Positions 8,384 to 17,006 of a stretch of 64,000 bases of DNA are shown here, in pieces. The stretch covers positions 496,001 to 560,000 of the forward strand of contig NZ_CP075715.1 in assembly GCF_024584805.1 (NCBI RefSeq). Direction: 5' to 3'. The translations under genes and the position numbers were made by a program. The notes under the pieces are model-generated. The model was not told the DNA's origin, did no database searches, and was given only the letters and a program-made list of their open reading frames with translations. The first letter of the stretch is position 1. Each line of letters opens with the position of its first letter. This stretch comes from Streptomyces sp. FIT100. Lineage in GTDB: Bacteria; Actinomycetota; Actinomycetes; Streptomycetales; Streptomycetaceae.

Positions 8384-9619
8384 GTGCCGCTACTGAACAA
8401 ACCAACGACGGCCACCTCCGGTGCACCCGGCGGCGACCCCGCCCCGCGCTCCCTGACCCGCCTGCGCACCGCGCTCACCGTCTTCTTCGCACTCGACGGC
8501 TTCCTCTTCGCCGGCTGGGTGGTCCGTATCCCCGCCATCAAGCAGCAGACGGGCGCCTCGGCGAGCGACTTGGGGCTGGCGCTGCTCGGGGTGTCCGCGG
8601 GGGCGGTCGTGACGATGACCCTGACCGGGCGGCTGTGCCGGAGGTTCGGCAGCCATCCCGTGACCGTCGCGGCGGGGGCGCTGATGTCGCTGGGCATCGC
8701 GTTGCCCGCGCAGGCCCATTCGGCGTTCTCGCTGGGGCTGGTCCTGCTCGTGTTCGGCATCGCGTACGGCGGCATCAACGTGGCGATGAACAGCGCCGCC
8801 GTGGACCTGGTGGCGGCTCTGCGGCGGCCCGTCATGCCCGGTTTCCACGCCGCGTTCAGCCTCGGCGGCATGATCGGCGCGGGGCTCGGCGGACTGGTTG
8901 CCGCAGGCCTCTCCCCCGCCGTCCATCTGCTCGCCCTGACGGCGGTGGGGCTGCTGGTCACGGCCGCGGCAGGGCCGACGCTGCTGCGCCACCCCGCACC
9001 CGTCCCCGCTTCCGCACCCGTGCCCCCGCCCGCGCGCGTCTCCGCGCAAGCCGGGCCCGTCGCCCGGCCGAGCGGTCGCACCCGCCGCCTGGTCGTGCTC
9101 TTCGGCGTGATCGCGTTGTGTACGGCATACGGAGAGGGGGCGCTCGCCGACTGGGGAGCGCTGCACCTGGAGCAGGACCTGGACGCACACCCGGGCATCG
9201 CGGCTGCCGGGTACTCCCTCTTCGCCCTCGCTATGACCGCGGGCCGGCTCACGGGCACGGCCCTGCTGGAGCGGCTGGGCCAGACGCGCACCCTGGTCCT
9301 GGGCGGAGCGACCGCCGCCGTCGGCATGCTGCTCGGCGCGCTGGCGCCGACGGTGTGGCTCGCGCTGCTCGGCTTCGCCGTGACCGGCCTCGGCCTGGCG
9401 AACATCTTCCCGGTGGCGGTGGGCCGCGCGGGCGCACTGGCCGGGCCCGCCGGTGTGGCGACGGCGTCCACGCTCGGCTACGGCGGCATGCTGCTGGGCC
9501 CGCCCGCGATCGGCTTCCTCGCCGACTGGTTCTCGCTCCCGGCGGCGCTGACGACGGTGGCGGCGCTCGCGGGCGCGGCGGCGCTGATCGGGTACGCGGC
9601 ACGGAAGTCGGCGTCCTGA
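8384..9619 (+). CDS. MFS transporter, YbjJ-like
   Basis: 411 residues, about 12 membrane segments with the break near residue 205 at a Pro/Ala-rich loop. The start FALDGFLFAGWVVRIPAIKQQTGAS and the IAYGGINVAMNSAAV / FHAAFSLGGMIGAGLGG stretches resemble the YbjJ/fucose-permease-like branch of the MFS. The substrate is unknown; the divergent ROK regulator suggests a sugar or sugar derivative. GTG start at 8384 is inferred from a promoter abutting it; longer frames run into the regulator's upstream region. Confidence 0.8.
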   Translation: MPLLNKPTTATSGAPGGDPAPRSLTRLRTALTVFFALDGFLFAGWVVRIPAIKQQTGASASDLGLALLGVSAGAVVTMTLTGRLCRRFGSHPVTVAAGALMSLGIALPAQAHSAFSLGLVLLVFGIAYGGINVAMNSAAVDLVAALRRPVMPGFHAAFSLGGMIGAGLGGLVAAGLSPAVHLLALTAVGLLVTAAAGPTLLRHPAPVPASAPVPPPARVSAQAGPVARPSGRTRRLVVLFGVIALCTAYGEGALADWGALHLEQDLDAHPGIAAAGYSLFALAMTAGRLTGTALLERLGQTRTLVLGGATAAVGMLLGALAPTVWLALLGFAVTGLGLANIFPVAVGRAGALAGPAGVATASTLGYGGMLLGPPAIGFLADWFSLPAALTTVAALAGAAALIGYAARKSAS

Positions 9620-9628
9620 CCGTCCTCA

Positions 9629-9660
9629 CCGGCGTGACCGGCGTGACCGGCGTGACCGGC
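9629..9660. repeat. 9-bp tandem repeat (CCGGCGTGA, 3.6 copies)
   Basis: Head-to-tail repeat just after the MFS stop codon. The rest of the 298-bp gap up to 9917 shows no gene or clear hairpin of note. Confidence 0.85.
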
Positions 9661-9917
9661 GAGTGCGCGGCGGACGGCAGACCGGCGGCTCGCCGCGGGG
9701 CGTGCTCGCCAGTGTGTGGAGGGTTGCCCGGGCATCACCGCCCTCTGATACTCGCGCCATGGGGGCACACACGCGAGCTGCTCGCCGCGGGCGCCGCGGC
9801 GGCCGCCGTGGTCTTCCCCGTGCGGGTGGTGAGCGTGCTGTGGCGGTTCTCGCGGGCGCCGGGGCGACCAGGTCGAGGGAGTGGGCCTGTTGAGCCGGGT
9901 GGGCCGGGGAAACCGGG

Positions 9918-10583
9918 TCAGCCGAGCCAGCCGGGGCGGACCAGGCCGGACTCGTAGGCCAGGACCACCAGTTGGGCCCGGTCGCGGGCGCCCAGCTTGA
10001 CCATGGTGCGGCTGACATGCGTCTTCGCGGTGAGCGGGCTGACCACGAGGCGGCGGGCGATCTCCTCGTTGGAGAGTCCGATCCCGACGAGCGCCATCAC
10101 CTCCCGCTCCCGCTCGGTGAGACCGGCGAGCCGCTCGTCGTCGGCGGGCGCCTTCGACCGCGCGGCGAACTCGGCGATGAGCCGACGGGTCACCCCCGGC
10201 GACAGGAGCGCGTCGCCGTCCACCACCGCCCGTACCGCGCGCAGCAGTTCGTCCGGCTCGGTGTCCTTCACGAGGAACCCCGAGGCCCCGGCGCGGATCG
10301 CCTCGAAGACGTACTCGTCCAGCTCGAAGGTGGTGAGCATGACGACCTTGACGCCGTCGAGGGACGCGTCCCCGGTGATGCGGCGGGTGGCGGCGAGCCC
10401 GTCGAGCAGCGGCATGCGGATGTCCATCAGGACGACATCGGGCCTGAGTTCGGCGACCCGGCGCAGCGCCTCCTCGCCGTCCGCGGCCTCTCCTGCCACG
10501 TCGATGTCCGGCTGGGCGTCGAGCAGCGCCCGGAAGCCCGCCCGCACCAGGGCCTGGTCGTCGGCGAGCAGTACGCGGATCAC
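9918..10583 (-). CDS. NarL/LuxR-type response regulator
   Basis: 221 residues. Receiver domain ~1-118 with acidic pair DD (8-9), phospho-acceptor Asp54 in VVLMDIRMP and conserved Lys in LVKDTE. LuxR helix-turn-helix at ~155-215 (LTEREREVMALVGIGLSNEEIARRL). GTG start at 10583 overlaps the stop of an 8-codon ORF (GTGA), and GAAGGAGG precedes it. Partner of the kinase just upstream. Target genes unknown. Confidence 0.95.
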   Translation of the reverse strand: MIRVLLADDQALVRAGFRALLDAQPDIDVAGEAADGEEALRRVAELRPDVVLMDIRMPLLDGLAATRRITGDASLDGVKVVMLTTFELDEYVFEAIRAGASGFLVKDTEPDELLRAVRAVVDGDALLSPGVTRRLIAEFAARSKAPADDERLAGLTEREREVMALVGIGLSNEEIARRLVVSPLTAKTHVSRTMVKLGARDRAQLVVLAYESGLVRPGWLG

Positions 10584-10606
10584 GCTGCCTCCTTCAGGCG
10601 GATCAC
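10580..10606 (-). CDS. 8-codon linking mini-ORF between kinase and response regulator
   Basis: GTG at 10606 overlaps the kinase stop (GTGA) and encodes MIRLKEAA. Its own TGA overlaps the regulator's GTG (GTGA again). It has a ribosome site, GAAGGAG. It arose from a 23-bp tandem duplication (10575-10597 and 10598-10620, two mismatches). It would couple translation of the two genes; a peptide function is not claimed. Confidence 0.5.
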   Translation of the reverse strand: MIRLKEAA

Positions 10607-11931
10607 GGTGTCTCCTTCAGCGTGCTCGGCACGACCGGCAGGTCGGCGTCGACGCGGAAGCCGCCGTCCGGGCGGGTGCCCGCCTCGATCGTGCCACCCA
10701 GTGCGGCGGCGCGCTCCCGCATCCCTGCGAGTCCGTTTCCGCTGCCGCCCTGGTCGGTGCCGGTGGCGGGCCCGTCGTCGTCGATCCGGAGGCGGAGCCG
10801 GCCGGGTGCGTAGGCGATCCGGACCCTCGCCGTCCGCGAACCGGAGTGGCGCACGACGTTGGTGAGCGCCTCCTGCACGATGCGGAACGCGGCGAGGTCC
10901 GCGCCGGGCGGCAGCGGCGCCTCGGTTCCCTCGGTGGCGACCTGCACGGTGAGTCCGGTCCTCGCTGCCTGTTCGACGAGTTCGGGGAGCCGGTCGAGTC
11001 CGGGTGCCGGCGCCCGCGGCGCCTCGCCGGGGGCGCGGAGCGTGTCCAGCACCTGGCGCACCTCGCCGAGGGCCTCCTTGCTGGCCGCTTTGATGGTGGT
11101 CAGTGCCGTGCGGGCCTGCTCGGGGTCGGAGTCCAGCAGGGCGAGGCCGACTCCGGCCTGCACGTTGATGACGGAGATGGAGTGGGCGAGCACGTCGTGG
11201 AGTTCGCGGGCGATGCGCAGCCGTTCCTCGTCGGCGCGGCGCTTCTCGGCGGCGGCCCGTTCGGCGCGGTCGCGGGCCCACTGCTCCCTGCGTACGCGGG
11301 TCAGTTCGGCGGCCGCGACGATGGCGAGGACCCAGGCGGCGCCCACCAGTTCCTGGCCCCACGGCACGGCCGCGTCGCCGGCCGGCGGCAGATACCGGTA
11401 GAGCCAGTGGCCGATGAGGAGATGGCCGGCCCAGAGCATGCCGACGGCGCCCCAGGCCGCGTACCGGTGCCCCGCCGCGACGGCCGAGAAGACGGCTAGG
11501 GCGACGGGGACGAAGGCCGGGCCGTAGGGATAGCCCGCGCCGAGGTAGACCAGCGTGGTCCCCGCCACCGCGAAGACCGTGGCGGCCGGGTACTTGTGGC
11601 GGGCCAGCAGCAGGACGGCGCCGACGAGCAGCAGGACGCGGGCGAAGGTGTCGAGGGGCTCGCGGTCGGGCTGGTTCCTGGCCGCGAAGGTGGTCCCGAC
11701 CATCACGAACACGGCGACGACCAGCGTGGACCGCCAGGGCACCCCGGTCCCGTTCCACCGTACCGGCCCGTGACGCCACCACGGTGGGCCGCCGTGCGCC
11801 GACGGTGGCCCGCCATGCGCCCACGGTGGCCCGCCGTGCGCCGCCCACGGCGGACCGCCAGGCGTCCGGGGCGGTCCGCCAGGCGTCCAGGGCGGAGAGC
11901 CGTGGTCACGGCGGGTGTGCTGCTCGTCCAT
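10603..11931 (-). CDS. NarL-type sensor histidine kinase
   Basis: 442 residues from the ATG at 11931 (in-frame GTG at 11940 is an alternative; neither has a ribosome site, and TAGCGT just upstream could be the -10 of a leaderless message). N-terminus ~10-55 is a Pro/Gly/Trp repeat (units of GGPPW). About five to six membrane segments occupy ~68-200, then a HisKA_3 dimerisation helix with the phospho-acceptor His in RIARELHDVLAHS (~245), and a HATPase domain with EALTNVVRHS and GNGLAGMRERAAALGG. Membrane sensor with no large extracellular domain; signal unknown. Cognate response regulator lies immediately downstream. Confidence 0.92.
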   Translation of the reverse strand: MDEQHTRRDHGSPPWTPGGPPRTPGGPPWAAHGGPPWAHGGPPSAHGGPPWWRHGPVRWNGTGVPWRSTLVVAVFVMVGTTFAARNQPDREPLDTFARVLLLVGAVLLLARHKYPAATVFAVAGTTLVYLGAGYPYGPAFVPVALAVFSAVAAGHRYAAWGAVGMLWAGHLLIGHWLYRYLPPAGDAAVPWGQELVGAAWVLAIVAAAELTRVRREQWARDRAERAAAEKRRADEERLRIARELHDVLAHSISVINVQAGVGLALLDSDPEQARTALTTIKAASKEALGEVRQVLDTLRAPGEAPRAPAPGLDRLPELVEQAARTGLTVQVATEGTEAPLPPGADLAAFRIVQEALTNVVRHSGSRTARVRIAYAPGRLRLRIDDDGPATGTDQGGSGNGLAGMRERAAALGGTIEAGTRPDGGFRVDADLPVVPSTLKETP

Positions 11932-11990
11932 ACCGGTCACGCTAGCCCCGGCCGCACCCGGCGGGCGTCAGCCGTGCGCGGTGATCACGT

Positions 11991-12710
11991 CTACTCCCTG
12001 TGCAGTACGAGTCCGGCGTCGCGGGCGAGTCGCCCGGCGGCGTGTGCGAAGAAGGCGTCCCGCTCCTCCACGACCCGGTGGAACTGGCCGAAGAGCTCGA
12101 ACGAGATCATCCCGAACAGCTGGGACCAGGCCGCCACCAGAGCGACGACAAGGGCGGGGGGAAGATCGGGGGCGAGGTCGGCGGCCATCCGGTCGGCCTC
12201 CTCCCGCAGTTCGGGAGGGAGCGGGGGCGGGGCGACGCCGGGGCCCCGGTGTGCGTCGCGGGCGATGGCGATGAGGGTCTGGCCGACACGGGAGGCCGGC
12301 GCGATGGTGGTCTGCGGGGCGGCGTAGCCGGGGACGGGAGAGCCGTAGATGAGGGCGTACTCATGGGGGTGAACCAGCGCCCAGGCGCGCACGGCGGTGC
12401 AGACCGCGGTCCAGCGGGCTACGGGGGTGAGGCCGGGCGCGGCCTCGGCGAGTGCGCGTTCGGCGGCGGGGCCGACGGCGTCGTACGCGTCGACGATGAG
12501 CGCGGTGAGCAGCTCGTCGCGGCTCGGGAAGTAGCGGTAGAGCGCCGAGGAGACCATGCCCAGCTCGCGGGCGACGGCGCGCAGGGAGAGCTTGGCGGCG
12601 CCCTCGGCGGCAAGCTGTCTGCGGGCCTCGTCCTTGATGGCCGCGGTGATCTCGCTGCGGGCCCGTTCCCTGGCTCCGCGCATGGCGCTGCCCCTGTTCG
12701 TGCCGGTCAT
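11991..12710 (-). CDS. TetR/AcrR-family repressor
   Basis: 239 residues. Helix-turn-helix at ~40-62 (LSLRAVARELGMVSSALYRYFPSRDEL); the C-terminal ligand domain is of the WHG type with PHEYALIYGSPVPGY. ATG at 12710. It is divergent from an F420-type nitroreductase; two copies of GAGAGCA-N-TGCTCT lie between them, so it probably represses both genes and is induced by a small hydrophobic ligand. Confidence 0.9.
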   Translation of the reverse strand: MTGTNRGSAMRGARERARSEITAAIKDEARRQLAAEGAAKLSLRAVARELGMVSSALYRYFPSRDELLTALIVDAYDAVGPAAERALAEAAPGLTPVARWTAVCTAVRAWALVHPHEYALIYGSPVPGYAAPQTTIAPASRVGQTLIAIARDAHRGPGVAPPPLPPELREEADRMAADLAPDLPPALVVALVAAWSQLFGMISFELFGQFHRVVEERDAFFAHAAGRLARDAGLVLHRE

Positions 12711-12750
12711 GGGCGACAGTCTGACACGCTTCAGAGCGGTGACCAAGAAC

Positions 12751-12765
12751 GAGAGCAGTGCTCTT
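12751..12765. promoter_or_regulatory. TetR operator, copy 1
   Basis: GAGAGCAGTGCTCTT, a near-perfect 15-bp dyad 40 bp upstream of the TetR start. Same motif as the copy at 12804-12818; the centres are 53 bp apart, about five helical turns. Confidence 0.7.
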
Positions 12766-12803
12766 GCCCTGGTCCACCCTTCCAGTGCACACTGCTCATG
12801 ACC

Positions 12804-12818
12804 GAGAGCACTGCTCTC
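12804..12818. promoter_or_regulatory. TetR operator, copy 2
   Basis: GAGAGCACTGCTCTC, a perfect 15-bp dyad around a single central base, 26 bp upstream of the nitroreductase ATG. Two matched copies in one divergent promoter strongly suggest control by the adjacent TetR protein. Confidence 0.75.
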
Positions 12819-12844
12819 TCACTTGTGAGGATGGGGAGAACGCC

Positions 12845-13297
12845 ATGTCGTCGTCGCGCCACTACATCAAGGTCAGCCCGAACGACCTCCGCCTGAACCG
12901 CTTCGTCGGCTGGCTCGCCCGCCGCGGCATCAGCCTCGTCGGCTCCGCCGAGCTCTCCGTGCGCGGCCGCAAGAGCGGCGCGATGCAGCGCATCCCCGTC
13001 AACCCCTACACCCAGGACGGCGTGCAGTACCTGGTCTCGGCCCGCGGCCACTCCCAGTGGGTGCGCAACATGCGGGCCGCGGGCGGGGGCGAGTTGCGCG
13101 TGGGCCGCACGGTGCGCACCTTCACCGCCGAGGAGATCCCGGACGCGGAGAAGACCCCCGTCCTGCGCGGCTATCTGAAGCGCTGGGGCTGGGAGGTCGA
13201 CCGGTTCTTCCAGGGCGTCACCGCCAAGTCCTCCGACACGGAGATCCTGGCGGCGGCCCCCGACCACCCGGTCTTCCGGATCACCGTCACGAAGTGA
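12845..13297 (+). CDS. Deazaflavin (F420)-dependent nitroreductase family protein
   Basis: 150 residues of the Ddn/split-barrel family: GRKSGAMQRIPVNPY and the QYLVSARGHSQWVRNMRA stretch mark the F420-phosphate binding region. Members use reduced F420 to reduce quinones, enones or nitro compounds; the substrate here is unknown. ATG at 12845 with GGGGAGA upstream. Its stop overlaps by 11 bp the 3' end of the convergent flavoprotein gene. Divergent TetR and twin operators suggest inducible expression. Confidence 0.88.
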   Translation: MSSSRHYIKVSPNDLRLNRFVGWLARRGISLVGSAELSVRGRKSGAMQRIPVNPYTQDGVQYLVSARGHSQWVRNMRAAGGGELRVGRTVRTFTAEEIPDAEKTPVLRGYLKRWGWEVDRFFQGVTAKSSDTEILAAAPDHPVFRITVTK

Positions 13298-14786
13298 CGG
13301 CGGCCCCGTCGGTCTCCGACTCCTCCGCCCCACTGCGCTCGCCGCCGCCGGAGGCGCCCATCGGCCGCACCCGGTCCAGCGCCTCAAGAGCCCGCCGCGC
13401 CATCGGCCGCGAGCGCACGATGCCCGCCAGCGAGGTCGCTCCCCGGGTGATGTCCGCGAACGCCTTCCACGCGGGCCGGAAGCCGGTGATCGTGGCGTGG
13501 AAGAGTCCCGGGCGCCGCTCGAAGACCGTCAGGAGCCGGCGCCCGACGCCCATCTCGACGCCCAGTCCCGCCTTGACGGCGAAGGCGTAGTTCAGCGCCT
13601 GACGGCGGGCGTCCACACCGTCGTTCGCCTCCGCGATCCGTACCGCCCACTCCCCCGCGAGACGCCCGGAGCGCAGCGCGTACGAGATGCCCTCGCGCGT
13701 CCACGGCTCCAGCAGCCCGGCCGCGTCCCCGCACACCAGCACCCGCCCGCGCGACAGCGGGGAGTCGTCGCTGCGGCAGCGGGTCAGGTGTCCCGACGAG
13801 ACGGCCGGCTCGAAACCTGCGAGTCCCAGCCGGGCGATGAAGTCCTCCAGATAGCGCTTGGTCGCGCCACCCTCGCCGCGCGCCGAGATCACGCCGACGG
13901 TCAGGACGTCGCCCTTGGGGAAGACCCAGCCGTAACTCCCGGGCATCGGGCCCCAGTCGATGAGCACCCGGCCCGCCCAGTCCTCGGCGACCGTCGCCGG
14001 GACGGGGATCTCGGCCTCCAGGCCGAGATCGACCTGGTCGAGCTTGACGCCGACATGCGCTCCTATGCGGCTGGCGCTGCCGTCGGCACCGACCACGGCG
14101 CGGGCCAGGACCGTCTCGCCGTCCGCGAGGACGACCGCGACCGTGCGGCGGTCCGGCACCGCCGGTCCGTGCTGCTCGACGCGGGAGACGGTCGCGCCGG
14201 TGCGCAGCACGGCGCCCGCCTTCTGCGCCTGCTCCACCAGCCCCGCGTCGAACTCGGGCCGGTTGACCAGCCCGAAGAGCATCCTGCGCGAGCGCCGGGT
14301 ACGGGCCAGCCTGCCGTTCAGCGAGAACGTGACGGCGTACACCCGGTCCCGGAGCGGCAGCTCGAAGCCGGGCGGCAGGCAGTCCCGCGACGGCCCGATG
14401 ATCCCTCCGCCGCAGGTCTTGTAGCGGGGCAGCTCGGCCTTCTCCAGCAGGAGCACGCGGCGTCCGGCGACCGCGGCGGCGTAGGCCGCCGACGCTCCCG
14501 CCGGTCCTGCGCCGACCACGACGACGTCCCAGACGGGTTCGACGGGCGCAACAGGCTCGCTCGCCTCAGCCGGCTCACTGCCGCGTCCGACCTCGGGCCC
14601 GGACTCGGGCCCGGACTCGGGCCCGGACTCGGGCCCATGCCCGTGCCCGGCCTCAGACTCACGCCCGTGCCCGGACTCAGACTCACGCCCGTGCCCGGCC
14701 TCTCGGTCGTGCTCGTTCCCGTGCCCGTCCGCGTGCCCGCCCTGCTCTCCGTTTCCGCTGACGGCATCTGCGTTCTCGCTGCTCAC
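13287..14786 (-). CDS. Geranylgeranyl reductase-family FAD oxidoreductase
   Basis: 499 residues from the GTG at 14786 (AGGAG upstream; in-frame ATG at 14822 possible). After a ~85-residue low-complexity His/Gly/Glu/Ser leader, a Rossmann FAD motif DVVVVGAGPAGASAA appears, then LPRYKTCGGG, VGADGSASRIG and the second FAD motif LVCGDAAGLLEPWTREGISYALRSG. This is the GGR/digeranylglycerophospholipid reductase group, which in actinobacteria includes menaquinone or polyprenyl saturases; the substrate is not deducible. The leader carries 12-bp and longer tandem repeats (14593-14710). Divergent from the M20 dipeptidase. Confidence 0.85.
   Translation of the reverse strand: MSSENADAVSGNGEQGGHADGHGNEHDREAGHGRESESGHGRESEAGHGHGPESGPESGPESGPEVGRGSEPAEASEPVAPVEPVWDVVVVGAGPAGASAAYAAAVAGRRVLLLEKAELPRYKTCGGGIIGPSRDCLPPGFELPLRDRVYAVTFSLNGRLARTRRSRRMLFGLVNRPEFDAGLVEQAQKAGAVLRTGATVSRVEQHGPAVPDRRTVAVVLADGETVLARAVVGADGSASRIGAHVGVKLDQVDLGLEAEIPVPATVAEDWAGRVLIDWGPMPGSYGWVFPKGDVLTVGVISARGEGGATKRYLEDFIARLGLAGFEPAVSSGHLTRCRSDDSPLSRGRVLVCGDAAGLLEPWTREGISYALRSGRLAGEWAVRIAEANDGVDARRQALNYAFAVKAGLGVEMGVGRRLLTVFERRPGLFHATITGFRPAWKAFADITRGATSLAGIVRSRPMARRALEALDRVRPMGASGGGERSGAEESETDGAAVTS
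14593..14640. repeat. 12-bp tandem repeat in the flavoprotein N-terminus
   Basis: About four copies of TCGGGCCCGGAC, in frame, coding on the minus strand for an ESGP repeat. A second, longer imperfect repeat follows at ~14641-14700. Confidence 0.85.
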
Positions 14787-14934
14787 GATGTGCTTCTGCT
14801 CCTGATCCGACCCATGGCCCAAGCTCTCGACGGCATCCTACGGGCGCAGACCGCGGCCCCCGCTGTGGGAGGATCGGCCGTACCTTCGCCGTACACACAA
14901 TGCACACAACGTCGCACCCACGAGGAGCGTGCCC

Positions 14935-16299
14935 ATGACCGCGAATCCGATCGCCGAGACCGTCGCGTCCCTGATACCCCGCGCGAAGACGGAGCTCAGG
15001 GAGCTGGTGGCGTTCCATTCGGTGGCGGACCCGGCCGTGGCGCCCAGGAGCGAGTGCGAGGCCGCGGCGAAGTGGGTGGCGGACGCGCTCGCCGCCGAAG
15101 GCTTCCAGGACGTGGCGCTCCTCGACACCCCCGACGGTTCGCAGTCGGTGTACGGCCTGCTGCCCGGGCCCGAGGGCGCGCCGACCGTGCTGCTGTACGC
15201 GCACTACGATGTGCAGCCGATGCTCGACGAATCGGCGTGGGTGACGCCCCCGTTCGAGCTGACCGACCGGAACGGCCGCTGGTACGGGCGCGGAGCCGCC
15301 GACTGCAAGGGCGGCTTCATCATGCACCTGCTCGCGCTGCGCGCCCTCAAGGCGAACGGCGGCGTCCCGGTCACCGTCAAGGTCATCGTCGAGGGCTCGG
15401 AGGAGCAGGGAACGGGCGGTCTCGAGCGGTACGCCGAGGCGCACCCGGAACTGCTGCGTGCGGACGCCATCGTGATCGGCGACAGCGGCAACTTCCGCCT
15501 GGGCCTGCCGACCGTGACGGCGACCCTGCGCGGGATGACGATGATCCGCGTCCAGGTCGACACCATGGAGGGCAACCTGCACTCCGGCATGTTCGGCGGC
15601 GCCGCCCCCGACGCGCTGGCCGCGCTGATCCGCGTCCTCGACTCGCTGCGCGCCGAGGACGGCTCGACGGTCGTCGACGGGCTGGCGGCGGACGCGGCCT
15701 GGGACGGACTCCAGTACCCGGAGGAGGACTTCCGCAAGGACGCGAAGGTGCTGGACGGCGTCGGACTGATCGGCCGCGGCACGGTCGCCGACCGCCTCTG
15801 GGCGCGACCCGCCGTCACCGTCGTGGGCATCGACTGCTCGCCGGTGGCCGGTGCGACCCCGTCCGTCCCGTCCAGTGCCCGTGCCCAGATCAGCCTGCGG
15901 GTGCCGCCCGGGCAGGACGCGGCCGAGGCGACGAAGCTGCTCTACGCCCACATCGAGAAGCACACGCCGTGGAACGCCCGGGTGCGCCTGGAGCAGGTGG
16001 GGCAGGGACAGGCGTTCCGCGCGGACGTGACCAGTCCGGCCTACACCTCGATGGCGGAGGCGATGGGGATCGCGTACCCGGGCGAGGAGATGCAGATCTC
16101 CGGCATGGGCGGCTCGATTCCGCTGTGCAACACGCTCGCCGCGCTGTACCCGGAGGCGGAGATCCTGCTGATCGGCCTGAGCGAGCCGGAGGCGCAGATC
16201 CACGCGGTGAACGAGAGCGTGTCGCCCGAGGAGCTGGAGCGGCTGTCGGTGGCGGAGGCGCACTTCCTGGTGAACTACGCGCGCTCGAAGCAGGTTTGA
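14935..16299 (+). CDS. M20-family metallodipeptidase
   Basis: 454 residues. Zinc ligands and catalytic residues are in order: His90 and Asp92 (YAHYDVQP), Asp123 (GAADCKGG), Glu156-Glu157 (EGSEEQGT), an Asp in GDSGNF (~184) and His in QIHAVNES (~424). A lid/dimerisation domain is inserted at ~195-345. Fits a cytosolic dipeptidase or amidohydrolase of the ArgE/DapE/PepV clan. ATG at 14935 is chosen over GTG 14929 by spacing to GAGGAG. A strong 15-bp stem-loop follows at 16407-16440. Confidence 0.92.
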   Translation: MTANPIAETVASLIPRAKTELRELVAFHSVADPAVAPRSECEAAAKWVADALAAEGFQDVALLDTPDGSQSVYGLLPGPEGAPTVLLYAHYDVQPMLDESAWVTPPFELTDRNGRWYGRGAADCKGGFIMHLLALRALKANGGVPVTVKVIVEGSEEQGTGGLERYAEAHPELLRADAIVIGDSGNFRLGLPTVTATLRGMTMIRVQVDTMEGNLHSGMFGGAAPDALAALIRVLDSLRAEDGSTVVDGLAADAAWDGLQYPEEDFRKDAKVLDGVGLIGRGTVADRLWARPAVTVVGIDCSPVAGATPSVPSSARAQISLRVPPGQDAAEATKLLYAHIEKHTPWNARVRLEQVGQGQAFRADVTSPAYTSMAEAMGIAYPGEEMQISGMGGSIPLCNTLAALYPEAEILLIGLSEPEAQIHAVNESVSPEELERLSVAEAHFLVNYARSKQV

Positions 16300-16406
16300 C
16301 GCCGGGCGCCGCGCGCGTTCGCAAGCCACGCCCCCACCGCTCGGCGCTGAGCACTGAGCACTGAGTGCTGCGCTTTCGGCGGAAGTCGCCGCGAGCGTGG
16401 ACGAAG

Positions 16407-16440
16407 GCGGCGGACGTACGCGTCTGCGTACGTCCGCCGC
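16407..16440. terminator. Perfect 15-bp inverted repeat, M20 gene terminator
   Basis: GCGGCGGACGTACGC, a 4-nt loop, then the exact reverse complement. Lies 107 bp after the dipeptidase stop. No T-tract. Confidence 0.7.
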
Positions 16441-16553
16441 AGGGACGTCATCGGGGTACTCCCCCGGCGTCGATCCGGCCGGCATCCGCCGAATCGTGCC
16501 GACCGACTGCCGCCGCGACCATACCGGCGCCGTGCAGGAGGCACCCGCCCGCG

Positions 16554-16992
16554 AGCCTGTACGAGCGTGCGCTCACGGTGCCCGAGGCCCCGCCGCCCCG
16601 GGTGCACCCGGTGGTCCGGGTGGACCAGTTGGACCGGGTGGACCGGGTGGACCGGGTAGACCGGGTGGACCGGGTAGACCGGGTGGACCGGGAGCTGGAG
16701 GACGGCGACGAGCTCGGCTTCCGCGGCGGCGTACGGGTGGGGCATGTCCCGGGCCGCACCCCTGGCCCGATCGCGCTGCATCTGCCGCGCCACGGCGTGC
16801 TGTTCACCGGCGACGCGGTCGCGGGCGTGGGCCGGGTGATGCCCGGCGTCTTCGACACCGGCCGGAAGCAGCCCTGGAGTCGATGCACCCGCTGGCCCCG
16901 CTCGCACGGCCGTGCTCTGCCTGGGCACGGCGACCCGGTCGGCGAGGACGCGGTGGCGGTGGCGGTGCTGGGCGCGGCGGCAAGCGCCGCGT
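16554..16992 (+). pseudogene. Decayed MBL-fold metallohydrolase
   Basis: Only the C-terminal part of an MBL-fold protein remains. LYERALTVPEA, DRELEDGDELGFRGGVRV, VPGRTPGPIALHLPRHGVLFTGDAVAG and finally GHGDPVGEDAVAVAV are recognisable. The zinc-binding N-terminal HxHxDH half is missing. The frame jumps at about 16865 (AALESMHPL continues in the next frame) and returns by ~16930 at GHGDPV, so at least two indels have occurred. A 9-bp repeat expansion (16618-16689) is inserted in the reading frame ahead of DRELEDGDEL. Not expected to be functional. Confidence 0.7.
16618..16689. repeat. 9-bp tandem repeat (GGGTGGACC, 8 units)
   Basis: Eight near-identical 9-bp units, with G/A and one T variant, encoding Val-Asp-Arg repeats in the decayed MBL gene. 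The G-tracts every 9 bp could also form a quadruplex. Confidence 0.9.
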
Positions 16993-17006
16993 CGCCAGAC
17001 GACCGG

